Below, one piece after another: positions 1 through 7,908 of a stretch of DNA of 64,000 nt. The translations under genes were made by a program, and so were the position numbers. Location: contig OY763323.1 in the NCBI GenBank assembly GCA_963667375.1, forward strand, positions 2,542,001 through 2,606,000, written 5' to 3'. The notes under the pieces were generated by a model. It searched no databases. It was given only the letters and a program-made list of their open reading frames with translations, and was not told where the DNA came from. Position 1 is the first letter of the stretch; the number at the start of each line of letters is the position of its first letter. Source of the DNA: G963556115 sp963667375 (GTDB lineage: Bacteria; Planctomycetota; SZUA-567).

Positions 1-36
1 GGTTGGCAGTGACACCAGACCGTTATTGATGCTCAT
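1..36 (-). CDS. Possible 5' end of a gene following larB (partial)
   Basis: An ATG at 36-34 on the minus strand overlaps the end of larB and stays open for 12 codons to the window edge, reading MSINNGLVSLPT. A GGAG lies about 8 bases upstream, at normal ribosome-binding distance, so a translationally coupled downstream gene is plausible. In other genomes larB is often followed by larC or larE. These 12 residues do not resemble the usual start of either family that I know, so I name no function. Confidence 0.4.
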   Translation of the reverse strand, partial: MSINNGLVSLPT

Positions 37-796
37 GATTATCTCCATTGCTCTTTAAAATTCTAGCTGCCAGGCAGCCGGCACCGAAACCATTATCAAT
101 ATTGACTACGGCAACACCATTAGCACAGGAACTGAGCATTCCCAGAAGTGCCGCAATACCTTTAAACGAGGCGCCATATCCGATGCTTGTCGGTACACCG
201 ATAACCGGAGCGGCGACAAGTCCGGCAACCACACTGGGCAGGGCTCCTTCCATTCCGGCGGTTACAATGATGACTGAGGCGCTGCTCAACTCCTCTCTGG
301 CACGCAGCAGCCGGTGAATACCGGCGACACCGGCATCATGCAGGCAGTTAACCTGGCAGCCCATTATCTGCGCCGTAACCGCTGCTTCTTCGGCAACAGG
401 TATATCACTGGTGCCGGCAGAGATAACCAGAATTTTTCCTCGAATTTTTTCTGGGGTTTCAGGAATATTTCCAATTAGCAGTGTCCGGGATAGAGGGTTG
501 AATGCGACCTCATTCCAGTGGGTGGATAAAAGCTTTACCGTGGCATCAGGCACTCTGGTAAGAAAGGCAAAGCCGGTTTTACGCACCAGTGCTTCTGCAA
601 TTGCCAGTGATTGCTCGGGAGTTTTTGATTCGGCAAAAATGACTTCGGGGAAGCCACAGCGCTTCTGGCGGTCATGATCAATTCGGGCAAAATTTAGATT
701 TTCTTCTTCCGGGAAGAAGTCTAGTGCGTCTTCAATCGAGGTGGCTCCGCTGCGTACGCTTTCAAATATTTCTTTCAGTCTGGATTTGTCCAACAT
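23..796 (-). CDS. larB: LarB, pyridinium-3,5-biscarboxylic acid mononucleotide synthase (PurE-like)
   Basis: The 257-residue protein has the whole LarB pattern. An N-terminal part carries the KTPEQ stretch. The C-terminal PurE-like domain has SAGTSDIPVAEEA (about residues 126-138), DAGVAGIHRLL, GMEGALPSVVAGL and VPTSIGYGASFKG, ending in NIDNGFGAG. In characterised systems LarB carboxylates and hydrolyses nicotinic acid adenine dinucleotide in the first step of the nickel-pincer cofactor of lactate racemase and related epimerases. PurE itself is shorter (about 160 residues) and lacks the N-terminal part. The ATG start has only a weak GAG upstream. A second reading frame starts inside its last codons, suggesting an operon that continues out of the window. 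No LarC or LarE is visible, so cofactor synthesis in this organism is an inference. Confidence 0.9.
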   Translation of the reverse strand: MLDKSRLKEIFESVRSGATSIEDALDFFPEEENLNFARIDHDRQKRCGFPEVIFAESKTPEQSLAIAEALVRKTGFAFLTRVPDATVKLLSTHWNEVAFNPLSRTLLIGNIPETPEKIRGKILVISAGTSDIPVAEEAAVTAQIMGCQVNCLHDAGVAGIHRLLRAREELSSASVIIVTAGMEGALPSVVAGLVAAPVIGVPTSIGYGASFKGIAALLGMLSSCANGVAVVNIDNGFGAGCLAARILKSNGDNHEHQ

Positions 797-902
797 TGTT
801 TTTCTCAGTAAAAGTTTTGTCTATCTAAGGTTAATTAATTATTTGCTGCTGTAGATAGTGGTAAGAAGTAAATTTTATGAAATATTCGGTTGTATGTCTA
901 TA

Positions 903-941
903 AAAAAAGCCTGTAATGGATAATTCATTACAGGCTTTTTT
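903..941 (-). terminator. Strong hairpin terminator between the XRE gene and larB
   Basis: A perfect 16-base-pair inverted repeat has arms at 903-918 and 926-941 and a 7-base loop. The GC-rich core (GCCTGTAATG) is flanked by A and T runs, so it has the U-tract layout of an intrinsic terminator in both directions. On the minus strand it closes the XRE regulator gene, which ends at 963, and separates it from larB. Confidence 0.85.
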
Positions 942-962
942 GTTTTAAAAAAATATGGAAAA

Positions 963-1766
963 CTAATATTTGGCAAAGACTGCGATGATTCTGCCTAGTA
1001 TGATATCACCTTTATCTTCTTTAATTTCAAAGCTGCCGCGTGCTTTACCACCTGTAAGTACTCCGCGCAGAGATCCGGGGGTTGCTCCTTCTTCAAGTTT
1101 CCGTAGTTTTAAGCCTTTGCCTTTTTGAATAACAGCTATATTGCGCCCGAAATTCTTTTCCGGGATCAATTCACGTCTGTCGATTATTATCAGAGCATCT
1201 GCCGGAATGGTTGGTTCCAAGCCATTATCACTGTTATTGCAGGCAATCATAACGCCACCGCGTGGGACCCACTCTTTGCTGACTATCGTATGATCGATAA
1301 CATCACTCTCCTTGAGATCAAACACCGGTTTGGCGAGTGATGATGGCTTGATGATCGGGATTGCATAGAAATTTTCATTTACTTCAGGGTTCAGTTCTGC
1401 GTTGGTTCTGACCTGACTGAAAGCAAAAGTTACCGGTTCTGTGTCATTTACATCTGCTTCAACACTGGCTTTATTCCCGTATTTGGCTCTGCTTTCAGCG
1501 GCTTTCTTGGTGCTTTTGCCTGATTTTTGCAGCATTGCTTCTTCAATAATTTCAGACAGAGAGATCCCAAGTTCACGTTCGATAAGTGGGAACAGGGATA
1601 GTTTTTCAATGAATGTTCTTCCCATTTCCCAGCTCTGAACAGTTTTCGGGCTGACCCCTAGTCTGGCAGAAAGAACCTGTCTTGACAGTCCCTTTGCATC
1701 TCTGGCGGCGCGCAGTCTGCGGCCAAAATCTTCTTTAATTTCGTTTGTTACACCACAAAGTCCCAT
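963..1766 (-). CDS. XRE-family repressor with degenerate S24 (LexA/CI-like) C-terminal domain
   Basis: The 267-residue protein has a helix-turn-helix near residues 11-66 (RLRAARDAKGLSRQVLSARL...SPKTVQSWE), typical of CI/Xre DNA-binding domains. A polar linker follows, then a C-terminal domain resembling peptidase S24 (EPTIPADALIIIDRR, ending GKGLKLRKL). Aligned on EPTIP, the catalytic Ser of the usual GDSM motif is Gly here (DNGL), while a Lys-rich strand remains, so self-cleavage is doubtful. I chose the ATG at 1766 because GAGG lies about 9 bases upstream; the frame is open further upstream, but without a good ribosome-binding site. An inverted repeat at 1822-1842 could be its own operator. 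It is probably a transcriptional regulator with unknown targets. It could be a domesticated phage repressor, but no phage genes lie nearby. Confidence 0.75.
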   Translation of the reverse strand: MGLCGVTNEIKEDFGRRLRAARDAKGLSRQVLSARLGVSPKTVQSWEMGRTFIEKLSLFPLIERELGISLSEIIEEAMLQKSGKSTKKAAESRAKYGNKASVEADVNDTEPVTFAFSQVRTNAELNPEVNENFYAIPIIKPSSLAKPVFDLKESDVIDHTIVSKEWVPRGGVMIACNNSDNGLEPTIPADALIIIDRRELIPEKNFGRNIAVIQKGKGLKLRKLEEGATPGSLRGVLTGGKARGSFEIKEDKGDIILGRIIAVFAKY

Positions 1767-1821
1767 TATTAATATCCTCTTGCATGTATTATGAACTCGT
1801 AAAAATATAATGTCTACAAAA

Positions 1822-1842
1822 TGTATCTGTTGGTATGATACA
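1822..1842. promoter_or_regulatory. Inverted repeat upstream of the XRE regulator (candidate operator)
   Basis: TGTATC at 1822-1827 and GATACA at 1837-1842 form 6-base arms around a 9-base spacer, 56 to 76 bases upstream of the regulator's ATG. The size and position fit an autoregulatory CI/Xre operator. Function is inferred; I saw no second copy. Confidence 0.4.
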
Positions 1843-1952
1843 GTATACGCACTTAGATGCAAGAAGTTTTTAGCACTAATTGTTCTGAATTATTGTCTTG
1901 AACAGTAAAGACATAAACGAATTATATCCAAGAGGTCTTCTGTAATTTGGCA

Positions 1953-1980
1953 TTGACAATAGTGAATAATAGCATAAAAT
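1953..1980 (+). promoter_or_regulatory. Sigma70-type promoter for leuCD
   Basis: A consensus TTGACA (1953-1958) is followed after 16 bases by TAAAAT (1975-1980), about 65 bases before the leuC ATG. I saw no leader peptide rich in leucine codons and no attenuator hairpin between it and leuC. Confidence 0.55.
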
Positions 1981-2045
1981 AATGTAAATAGCCTCAGATT
2001 CAGCGTGAATTTGGCTTCATATGACATTTGCTTGGGAGTACTAAA

Positions 2046-3332
2046 ATGCCACAAAATATTGCAGATAAGATTTTTGCTGCACATTTGAAAGATCAACCGT
2101 TTGCCGGAACAAATGTTCTGTCGCTGGATGTGGTGATGTGCCACGAAATTACCACCCCTGTTGCGATTGCAGATCTGGAATATAGAGGAATGGACCGGGT
2201 CTTCGATCCAACTAAAATTAAAGCGGTTATTGACCATGTTACACCTTCCAAAGATACCAAGACTGCAATTCAGTCCAAGATTCTCCGCGAGTGGGCACAT
2301 CGTCATAATATCAAGGATTTCTTTGATATCGGTTCAAATGGGGTCTGCCATGCGATCTTCCCTGAAAAGGGATTTATCCGTCCTGGATATACTGTAATTA
2401 TGGGTGACAGTCATACTTGTACCCATGGCGCATTTGGGGCTTTTGCTGCGGGAGTTGGAACTACCGATTTGGAAGTGGGAATTCTTAAGGGCGTATGCGC
2501 TTTCAGGAAACCGGCAAGTATCAAGGTTGAGATTGATGGAGAGCTGGGTGAGGGGGTCTTTGCTAAAGACGTGATTCTGACTGTGATCAAGGAACTCACT
2601 GTAAGCGGAGCAACCGATAATGTAATAGAGTTTGTAGGTTCAACTGTAGCGGCTATGACTATGGAAGAGCGGATGACCCTTTCTAATATGGCAATTGAGG
2701 CTGGCGGAACCTGTGGTATATGCCTTCCTGATAAGGTGACTCTGGATTATCTGTGGGAGTTTATTGCTGAGGATTATAATAACGATAAGGATAAAGCACT
2801 GGCTGATTTCATGAAGTGGCATTCAGATCCTGATGCAGAGTATACCAAAGTCGTGAAGATTGATGCCACAAAAATTGAACCGGTATGTACTGTCGGATAT
2901 AAGCCTGATGAGGTCGTGGCGCTCAAGGAGCAGGCTGGAGCAAAAATTGACCAGGTTTATATTGGAAGCTGCACCAATGGTCGTCTCTCTGATCTTCATG
3001 CTGCTGCGAAGATTCTGATAGGTAATAAGCTGGCTGCCAATGTCAGGGGAATTGTCTCCCCGGCTACACCAAAAATCTTTGATGAGGCCATGAATGATGG
3101 TACTATGGAGATCTTCCGTAAAGCCGGTTTCTGTGTAACCAATCCTACTTGTGGTGCTTGTCTGGGAATGAGTAATGGTGTTCTGGCTCCTGGTGAAATC
3201 TGTGCTTCAACAACCAACCGTAATTTTAATGGTCGTATGGGGCAGGGCGGAATGGTTCATCTTATGAGTCCGGCTTCGGCTGCTGCCTCTGGTGTTAAGG
3301 GTGAGCTTTGTGATCCGCGCGAGTATATGTAA
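2046..3332 (+). CDS. leuC: 3-isopropylmalate dehydratase, large subunit
   Basis: This 428-residue aconitase-family protein isomerises 2-isopropylmalate to 3-isopropylmalate in leucine synthesis, together with LeuD just downstream. Visible family signatures are VIMGDSHTCTHGAFGAFAAG, IGSCTNGRLSDL and NPTCGACLGMSNG; the Cys in SCTNG and the two in CGAC bind the 4Fe-4S cluster. At about 428 residues it belongs to the shorter bacterial/archaeal LeuC type, not the roughly 466-residue E. coli type. The shorter type also includes (R)-2-methylmalate and homoaconitate hydratases, so exact substrate use is not settled by sequence alone. I chose the ATG at 2046 because GGGAG sits 7 bases upstream; the in-frame TTG at 2028 has no such site. 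Confidence 0.93.
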   Translation: MPQNIADKIFAAHLKDQPFAGTNVLSLDVVMCHEITTPVAIADLEYRGMDRVFDPTKIKAVIDHVTPSKDTKTAIQSKILREWAHRHNIKDFFDIGSNGVCHAIFPEKGFIRPGYTVIMGDSHTCTHGAFGAFAAGVGTTDLEVGILKGVCAFRKPASIKVEIDGELGEGVFAKDVILTVIKELTVSGATDNVIEFVGSTVAAMTMEERMTLSNMAIEAGGTCGICLPDKVTLDYLWEFIAEDYNNDKDKALADFMKWHSDPDAEYTKVVKIDATKIEPVCTVGYKPDEVVALKEQAGAKIDQVYIGSCTNGRLSDLHAAAKILIGNKLAANVRGIVSPATPKIFDEAMNDGTMEIFRKAGFCVTNPTCGACLGMSNGVLAPGEICASTTNRNFNGRMGQGGMVHLMSPASAAASGVKGELCDPREYM

Positions 3333-3378
3333 ATTTAATGATATTTTGATATAACCTCAATTTTGGAGAGATTTTAAA

Positions 3379-3906
3379 ATGAAAAATTTTGGTGGAGAGG
3401 TAATTTTTCTTGATAGAGCCGATATCAATACAGATGAGATAATCCCTGCTCGCTATCTGACCGAGGTGAAGAAGGAAGCTTTGAAGCCTTACCTTCTTGA
3501 AGATCTGGAAATTCCAGGGTTTGATCCGAAAGGCAAAAAGCTTGAAAGAGCAAAAATTGTTGTTTCACGGAAGAACTTCGGCTGCGGTTCTTCGCGTGAG
3601 CATGCGCCATGGGCTTTTGAAGTAAATGATATCAACATTGTAATTGCTGAAAGTTTTGCCAGAATTTTCAGACAGAATATGTTTAATTGCGGTATGATGG
3701 CAATCGAAATGCCAAAAACAGATATTGATGCTTTATTTGCTCTTGCACAGAAGGGTGATGTTTTGGCAGATGTTGATTTTGCTGCTAAAAAGATAGTCTT
3801 CAAGGTTGCTGGAGAAGAGGTGGAGTTTGATTTTGAATTAACTGAGTTTGATGCGGCGCTGGTGGAGGCTGAAGGCTGGGTTGGTTATGCTGATAGTAAG
3901 TACTAA
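3379..3906 (+). CDS. leuD: 3-isopropylmalate dehydratase, small subunit
   Basis: This 175-residue protein is the swivel-domain partner of LeuC. It carries the DINTDEIIPARYLTEV start typical of the family and the RKNFGCGSSREHAPWA motif of the substrate-binding loop. It begins 46 bases after leuC, with GGAGAG upstream of the ATG, so the two form an operon that ends at the hairpin near 4067. leuA and leuB are not in the window. Confidence 0.93.
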   Translation: MKNFGGEVIFLDRADINTDEIIPARYLTEVKKEALKPYLLEDLEIPGFDPKGKKLERAKIVVSRKNFGCGSSREHAPWAFEVNDINIVIAESFARIFRQNMFNCGMMAIEMPKTDIDALFALAQKGDVLADVDFAAKKIVFKVAGEEVEFDFELTEFDAALVEAEGWVGYADSKY

Positions 3907-4066
3907 GCGTTACCGATTGGTAGTATATTTTGCCTGGCTTTTGATGTAATCAATAATCTTTCAGTTTGAATCGGTTTTTATAATTCTACTATGGTTTCTT
4001 TGCTATAACTGATTGGCTGGTTAGGTTATCGTAAGTTAATGCATAATTTTAAGGTTCAGGGTATTT

Positions 4067-4105
4067 AAATACGCAAAACGCTTATAATAAGTGTTTTGCG
4101 TATTT
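4067..4105 (+). terminator. Long hairpin after leuCD (probable terminator)
   Basis: Arms at 4067-4084 and 4088-4105 pair over 18 bases with one G-U pair, leaving a 3-base loop. The right arm ends in a short T run followed by TATAT. It lies 160 bases after leuD and is the best terminator candidate for that operon. Confidence 0.7.
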
Positions 4106-4600
4106 TATATGCTGCTTTTTGGTATTGGAAAGTTAGTCATAGCAAATTTATATTGTTGCATTACAGCCACTGCAACTGTATGATTGCAGAGTACGTTATA
4201 CGAGACTCGTCTGCGGTAATATGAGTAGTTTTCTGGCTTTTTACGAAGCGTTTAAAATTATGTAACGCGGGTTGGGTTCAGCTCCATTTCGGGTCAGGAT
4301 TCCTGTATTAGCGGGTGACATGATAATCTTTTGTAATTTTATCCAGATAGTTTTTATTCAAACATTTGTCAATGTTGTTGACTTAAATTCTTATAAATTC
4401 ATTATGGATTTGTGTGCTCTAGAAAAAGCACTATGGATAAATTACGGGATTTTTGGGTGGAGCTGGATAGACTGGAGTATAAATATAGGTTTTCCAGCAA
4501 ACTTTCGTTGTATTTTATATTTTACTCAAACGGCTTAAATACTAAATAACCGCTATGGTTTCTGGTATTTATGGCTTAGGTTTATTTCAACAGGTAGATT
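4106..4600. other. Gene-poor 495-base stretch before the GT87 gene
   Basis: This stretch is AT-rich and holds no gene I can support. A frame at 4272-4538 (TTG start) and a 38-codon frame at 4433-4549 (ATG start) are open, but neither has a good ribosome-binding site or a recognisable sequence. A short palindrome, ACGAGACTCGT, sits at 4199-4209. No tRNA fold or known riboswitch is apparent. Confidence 0.4.
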
Positions 4601-5842
4601 ATGAGCAGGTATTTACGGATATGTAATGTCGTCTTAATTGGGGTTATGCTGGTAATGTCAGTGTTTGCTGTGGCAAATCTGACAACTATCGGCGAAGACA
4701 GTTCTCTTACGAATTTGACCGGTGATATATTATGGAATATCAGTTTAGCCTCCGATTTTTTGAAAGCCAATGATTATCCGCAGATTAGTGAAAGCGTAAA
4801 AGGTCCTTTTGCATATCCGGTTCCGATGCTGGTGCTGCTCCAGCTATTCTCAGCCATTCCTAGAGATATTTTGTCCCTGGTATTTGTCGTGTTTTATCCG
4901 GTTGCGGCGACCGTCTGTTTGTTCTTGTCTATTCGCTTGTTTGATGATGATAAAAATCCATACCGTTGGCTTATAGCATTTCTGACATTTATTATTGTCT
5001 GGGACTATATCCAGTTTGATATCAGATCATTCAATATTAATATGATTTTATTTATTCTGATACTTCTCGCTATGTATTTTTTAAAAAGAGATTGGGCGTG
5101 CGCGGCAGGGGTTTTTCTTGCTTTTAGTGTAGCTATAAAGTTATATAGTGTTTTATTGATTCCGCTTTGGCTGTACCGTAAAAAATACCGGGCATGTTTT
5201 TATACCGTTATAGCGCTGCTGATCTTGTTTATAGTTTTTCCTGTATGTACCCTTGGCTGGTCTAAAACCGTGCATTTGACTTTAAGCTGGATTGGTTCTG
5301 TAAAATCAACTTCAACTGCACAGGCAAGTCAGATTATGAGTTGTTATCTGATCTCATTTAATCGGGCACTGACAAGTGCCATGGGGGCAGATCACGCTGC
5401 AGGGATTGGTTCGCTGTCGCAGACTGACTGGAATTATGCCAATCATCTGCTGCTCTTTTTCAGGGTTGTTTGGGCTATGGCTATTGTTTCGGCAGTCGTC
5501 TTTATAAATCGATTTTCGCGCAGTTATAAATTTCAGCGGATGTTTTCATTGCTTATTCTGGCTCCGATCCCCTTGAGTCCGTTACTGCAACCGCACCATA
5601 TGGTATTGTTAATTCCTGCTGTGTATTATCTGGTTCATATGATAATTGAAAAGGCTGCAGCAACTAAAGTCCGGTTGGCTGCAGCCTGTATGCTGTTATT
5701 AATTTTTATCATTCAGATGCTGGATATTCCTGAAGAATTACGTGGTTTCAGTGTTGCTGCTATTTGTGTTTTGCTGTCGTGCGGGCTTACTTTTCTTAAT
5801 ATTAATACCGAAAACCCTGAAACGATCCTCGAATTAGAATGA
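4601..5842 (+). CDS. Polytopic membrane glycosyltransferase-like protein (GT87/DUF2029 type)
   Basis: The 413-residue protein has about ten hydrophobic segments, beginning with VVLIGVMLVMSVFAVANL near residue 9. The first large extracytoplasmic loop contains GDILWNISLASDFLKANDYP, and the next has PFAYPVPMLVLLQL. This layout (an acidic residue in the first loop, then a Tyr-Pro-rich loop before the next helix) is that of GT-C enzymes of the GT87 family, which use polyprenyl-phosphate sugars at the outer face of the membrane. Donor and acceptor cannot be read from sequence. The gene stands alone, with an AGG before the ATG, and converges on the TPR lipoprotein gene 30 bases downstream. Confidence 0.65.
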   Translation: MSRYLRICNVVLIGVMLVMSVFAVANLTTIGEDSSLTNLTGDILWNISLASDFLKANDYPQISESVKGPFAYPVPMLVLLQLFSAIPRDILSLVFVVFYPVAATVCLFLSIRLFDDDKNPYRWLIAFLTFIIVWDYIQFDIRSFNINMILFILILLAMYFLKRDWACAAGVFLAFSVAIKLYSVLLIPLWLYRKKYRACFYTVIALLILFIVFPVCTLGWSKTVHLTLSWIGSVKSTSTAQASQIMSCYLISFNRALTSAMGADHAAGIGSLSQTDWNYANHLLLFFRVVWAMAIVSAVVFINRFSRSYKFQRMFSLLILAPIPLSPLLQPHHMVLLIPAVYYLVHMIIEKAAATKVRLAAACMLLLIFIIQMLDIPEELRGFSVAAICVLLSCGLTFLNINTENPETILELE

Positions 5843-5872
5843 ATTTGTAAAAATTTTATAAAGTTATTATCT

Positions 5873-6982
5873 TTAAAAACCACCTTTGCTTTCCTGAGAT
5901 TCCGCCAGGGTATTGAGTTCTTCCTGATATTTCTGGCATTTTTCAAGCTCACCGGTAGCCAGATTATTTCCTGGTGAAAGTTTGATAACAGCCTCATAGG
6001 CTTCAATGGCTTTAGCCATATTATCTGCGGCCATAGGGTAACGTTTAAAGTTCTTGAGCAGTATCGCCCGCCGCTGGAAGAGTCCGCCTGTAATGATGAT
6101 TGGACCGATTTCATTGGGGTTCTTCATGAGGCGCTGCCGGGCGCATTCTATTCCTTCGTCAATGACTTCAATACAGGTGCCGGCTTCATTTTCAGCATCT
6201 TCTCTTTTGTCAGCGCGCAGGAGGGTAATGGCGTTCTGGTATAATCTTCTACTTGCGCCTTCAGCTGCCATACTTCGGCCATAAAGCGCTTCGGCATCAC
6301 CAGGATAAATACGCATGCACTCCTGAAGTGTCTTTAAGGCCTGGCGATACTGATCGTGGGCGCTTCTGCGTTCTCCCTGACGCCAGAGTTCATTTCCGTA
6401 ATGCAGATGGGCAAAACCTTCTCCACGCATGGCAAAATAGTTTTCAGGGTATAATGTTAAAGCTTTCTGATAAGCTTCTATGGCTTGAGGCAGTTCGAGG
6501 AGATTGTAATTGCAGTCGCCAAGCCAGCGCCAGGCTGTTGAGGAATCCGGATGTCGGCGGATAATGTCCTGAAGTGTTGCCTTGGCTTCGGCAAACTGCT
6601 GCTGTGCGACCAGATTCTTTGCTTTTTCATACTCTTCATCGGTTACAACCTTATCTTCACTCATCCATACCTGATCCGGGTCTGTCGGTTCATCACTTGC
6701 GGTTGCAGCGAATGGCAGGCTTTCATCATTGTTCGGGTCGACCTTGGAATCATTGTCATCCTTGAAAACACTTTTAACTTGACGTACCCCCCACCAGCCA
6801 CCGACACCGCTATCCTGTTCTGATGCGGCTGTAGAGACTGTTTGCTGGGTACTGCTGCCATCTGAAATGTCACCCGGTTCCGCTGCGCTGTCAGTAACAA
6901 CAATATCCGGTTCTCCACATCCTGCAAGACAGAATATGAGTAATAGTATAGATAAATATCTGAAGTGATGAATAGTATTCAA
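5873..6982 (-). CDS. TPR-repeat lipoprotein
   Basis: A lipoprotein signal (LLLIFCLAGC, lipidated Cys about residue 22) is followed by a low-complexity Ser/Thr/Asp-rich linker. At least three or four tetratricopeptide repeats lie between about residues 115 and 330, for example AKNLVAQQQFAEAKATLQDI, STAWRWLGDCNYNLLELPQA and LYPENYFAMRGEGFAHLHYG. TPR proteins act as protein-binding scaffolds, so it probably anchors a complex at an envelope membrane. The start is TTG at 6982, supported by GGGAG 7 bases upstream. It is a single gene transcribed away from the PEGA operon. Its partner is unknown. Confidence 0.75.
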   Translation of the reverse strand: MNTIHHFRYLSILLLIFCLAGCGEPDIVVTDSAAEPGDISDGSSTQQTVSTAASEQDSGVGGWWGVRQVKSVFKDDNDSKVDPNNDESLPFAATASDEPTDPDQVWMSEDKVVTDEEYEKAKNLVAQQQFAEAKATLQDIIRRHPDSSTAWRWLGDCNYNLLELPQAIEAYQKALTLYPENYFAMRGEGFAHLHYGNELWRQGERRSAHDQYRQALKTLQECMRIYPGDAEALYGRSMAAEGASRRLYQNAITLLRADKREDAENEAGTCIEVIDEGIECARQRLMKNPNEIGPIIITGGLFQRRAILLKNFKRYPMAADNMAKAIEAYEAVIKLSPGNNLATGELEKCQKYQEELNTLAESQESKGGF

Positions 6983-7118
6983 GACAGAACTCCCTTATAT
7001 TATATAAGCTGGTTGTTTTTTTATATTATAGCAATCGGAATAGCGATTTCAAGAAATACAAGTGTAATAATAATTATTAGGCAAATTAACGCTAAATTCT
7101 TTATTAGTTAAACTTTGC

Positions 7119-7147
7119 TTGACATGATTCTAATGGATTTGTAAAAT
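7119..7147 (+). promoter_or_regulatory. Near-consensus sigma70 promoter for the PEGA lipoprotein operon
   Basis: TTGACA (7119-7124) and TAAAAT (7142-7147) are separated by exactly 17 bases. The first gene starts 148 bases downstream, leaving a long untranslated leader of about 140 bases in which I see no known riboswitch. The rest of the 300-base divergent gap is plain AT-rich sequence. Confidence 0.6.
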
Positions 7148-7295
7148 TATGTAAACTCTATTTAGTAAACTTTCCGCAAAGAGTTGATAAAATATTGTAG
7201 GTATTTGCGCTATTACTGCTCGAATTTTCGGTGTTTTATGACGATAATTCATGCAGGTTATATAATAAATTTTAAGCTATCCTTTGGAGATATTA

Positions 7296-7901
7296 ATGAA
7301 TAAAAAATCTGGATTTTTTGTTTGTATTTTTGCGGTGACGGTTGCGACTGTGCTTTTTTTCTCTGGCTGCGTGGAGAGAAAAATGGTCATAACCAGTGAG
7401 CCTAGCGGCGCTGATGTCTGGGTTAACGAGCAGTGGCACGGTAAAACTCCTTATGAACTTCCTTTTAAACATTATGGTGTCTTCAGTATTCGTCTTGAAG
7501 CCAAGGGATATTATCCCATATATGTTAAAGAACCGGTTCCGGCGCCGTTGTATGAACAGCCAGGAATTGATCTTGTAAGTGAAGCGGCAATTCCGGCTAC
7601 TATAAAAGATAACCGCAGTCTGCATTATGTATTGCAGAAAATTGAGGAACCTGATGCTATTTCAGGGGTGCTTGAGAGGGCGGACGACATGATTACCAGA
7701 ACTGATGAAATCATAACAACCCGACGGGTCTATGATTCACAGCGTCAGCCGAAGGATCTGCCTATTCTCCCTGAAAAAGATGCAAACAACGCTAATGATG
7801 CTGCTGAAGTCAGAAAGCAGCTTGCCGTTGATACTATGGATCTGGAGTACAAAAAAGGTAAGAGTATGGATCAGCTGGAACCATTGGGCGACGTAGAGTA
7901 G
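7296..7901 (+). CDS. PEGA-domain lipoprotein
   Basis: The 201-residue protein starts at an ATG with GGAGA 5 bases upstream; an in-frame TTG at 7284 overlaps that site and is rejected. A lipoprotein signal ends at FFSGC (Cys about 25). A PEGA domain follows: ITSEPSGADVWVNEQWHGKT, then PYELPFKHYG and IRLEAKGYYP. PEGA domains are small beta-folds common on surface proteins of bacteria with complex envelopes. The C-terminal half is charged and without recognised domains. The next gene starts 7 bases later, so the two very likely work together at the cell envelope. The molecular function is unknown. Confidence 0.75.
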   Translation: MNKKSGFFVCIFAVTVATVLFFSGCVERKMVITSEPSGADVWVNEQWHGKTPYELPFKHYGVFSIRLEAKGYYPIYVKEPVPAPLYEQPGIDLVSEAAIPATIKDNRSLHYVLQKIEEPDAISGVLERADDMITRTDEIITTRRVYDSQRQPKDLPILPEKDANNANDAAEVRKQLAVDTMDLEYKKGKSMDQLEPLGDVE

Positions 7902-7908
7902 AAGGGTT

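Noticed and set aside
963..1766. XRE/S24 protein as the missing UmuD partner for umuC
   Set aside because: It has an N-terminal HTH and no Ser at the GDSM position. UmuD lacks an HTH and needs the Ser-Lys pair.
4199..4320. Bases such as ACGAGACTCGT and GGTTGGGTTCAGCTCC that resemble tRNA pieces
   Set aside because: No cloverleaf with acceptor stem, D arm and anticodon arm can be built around them, and the TpsiC-like piece is not in the right place.
4272..4538. 88-codon open frame in the leuD to GT87 gap (TTG start)
   Set aside because: No ribosome-binding site, no recognisable sequence and Trp/Ile-rich composition as expected from random AT-rich DNA. Kept only as a gap note.
4433..4549. 38-codon frame starting MDKLRDFWVELDRLEYKY
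   Set aside because: It reads like a plausible small helical protein, but there is no Shine-Dalgarno sequence and no coupling to a neighbour, so there is too little to call it.
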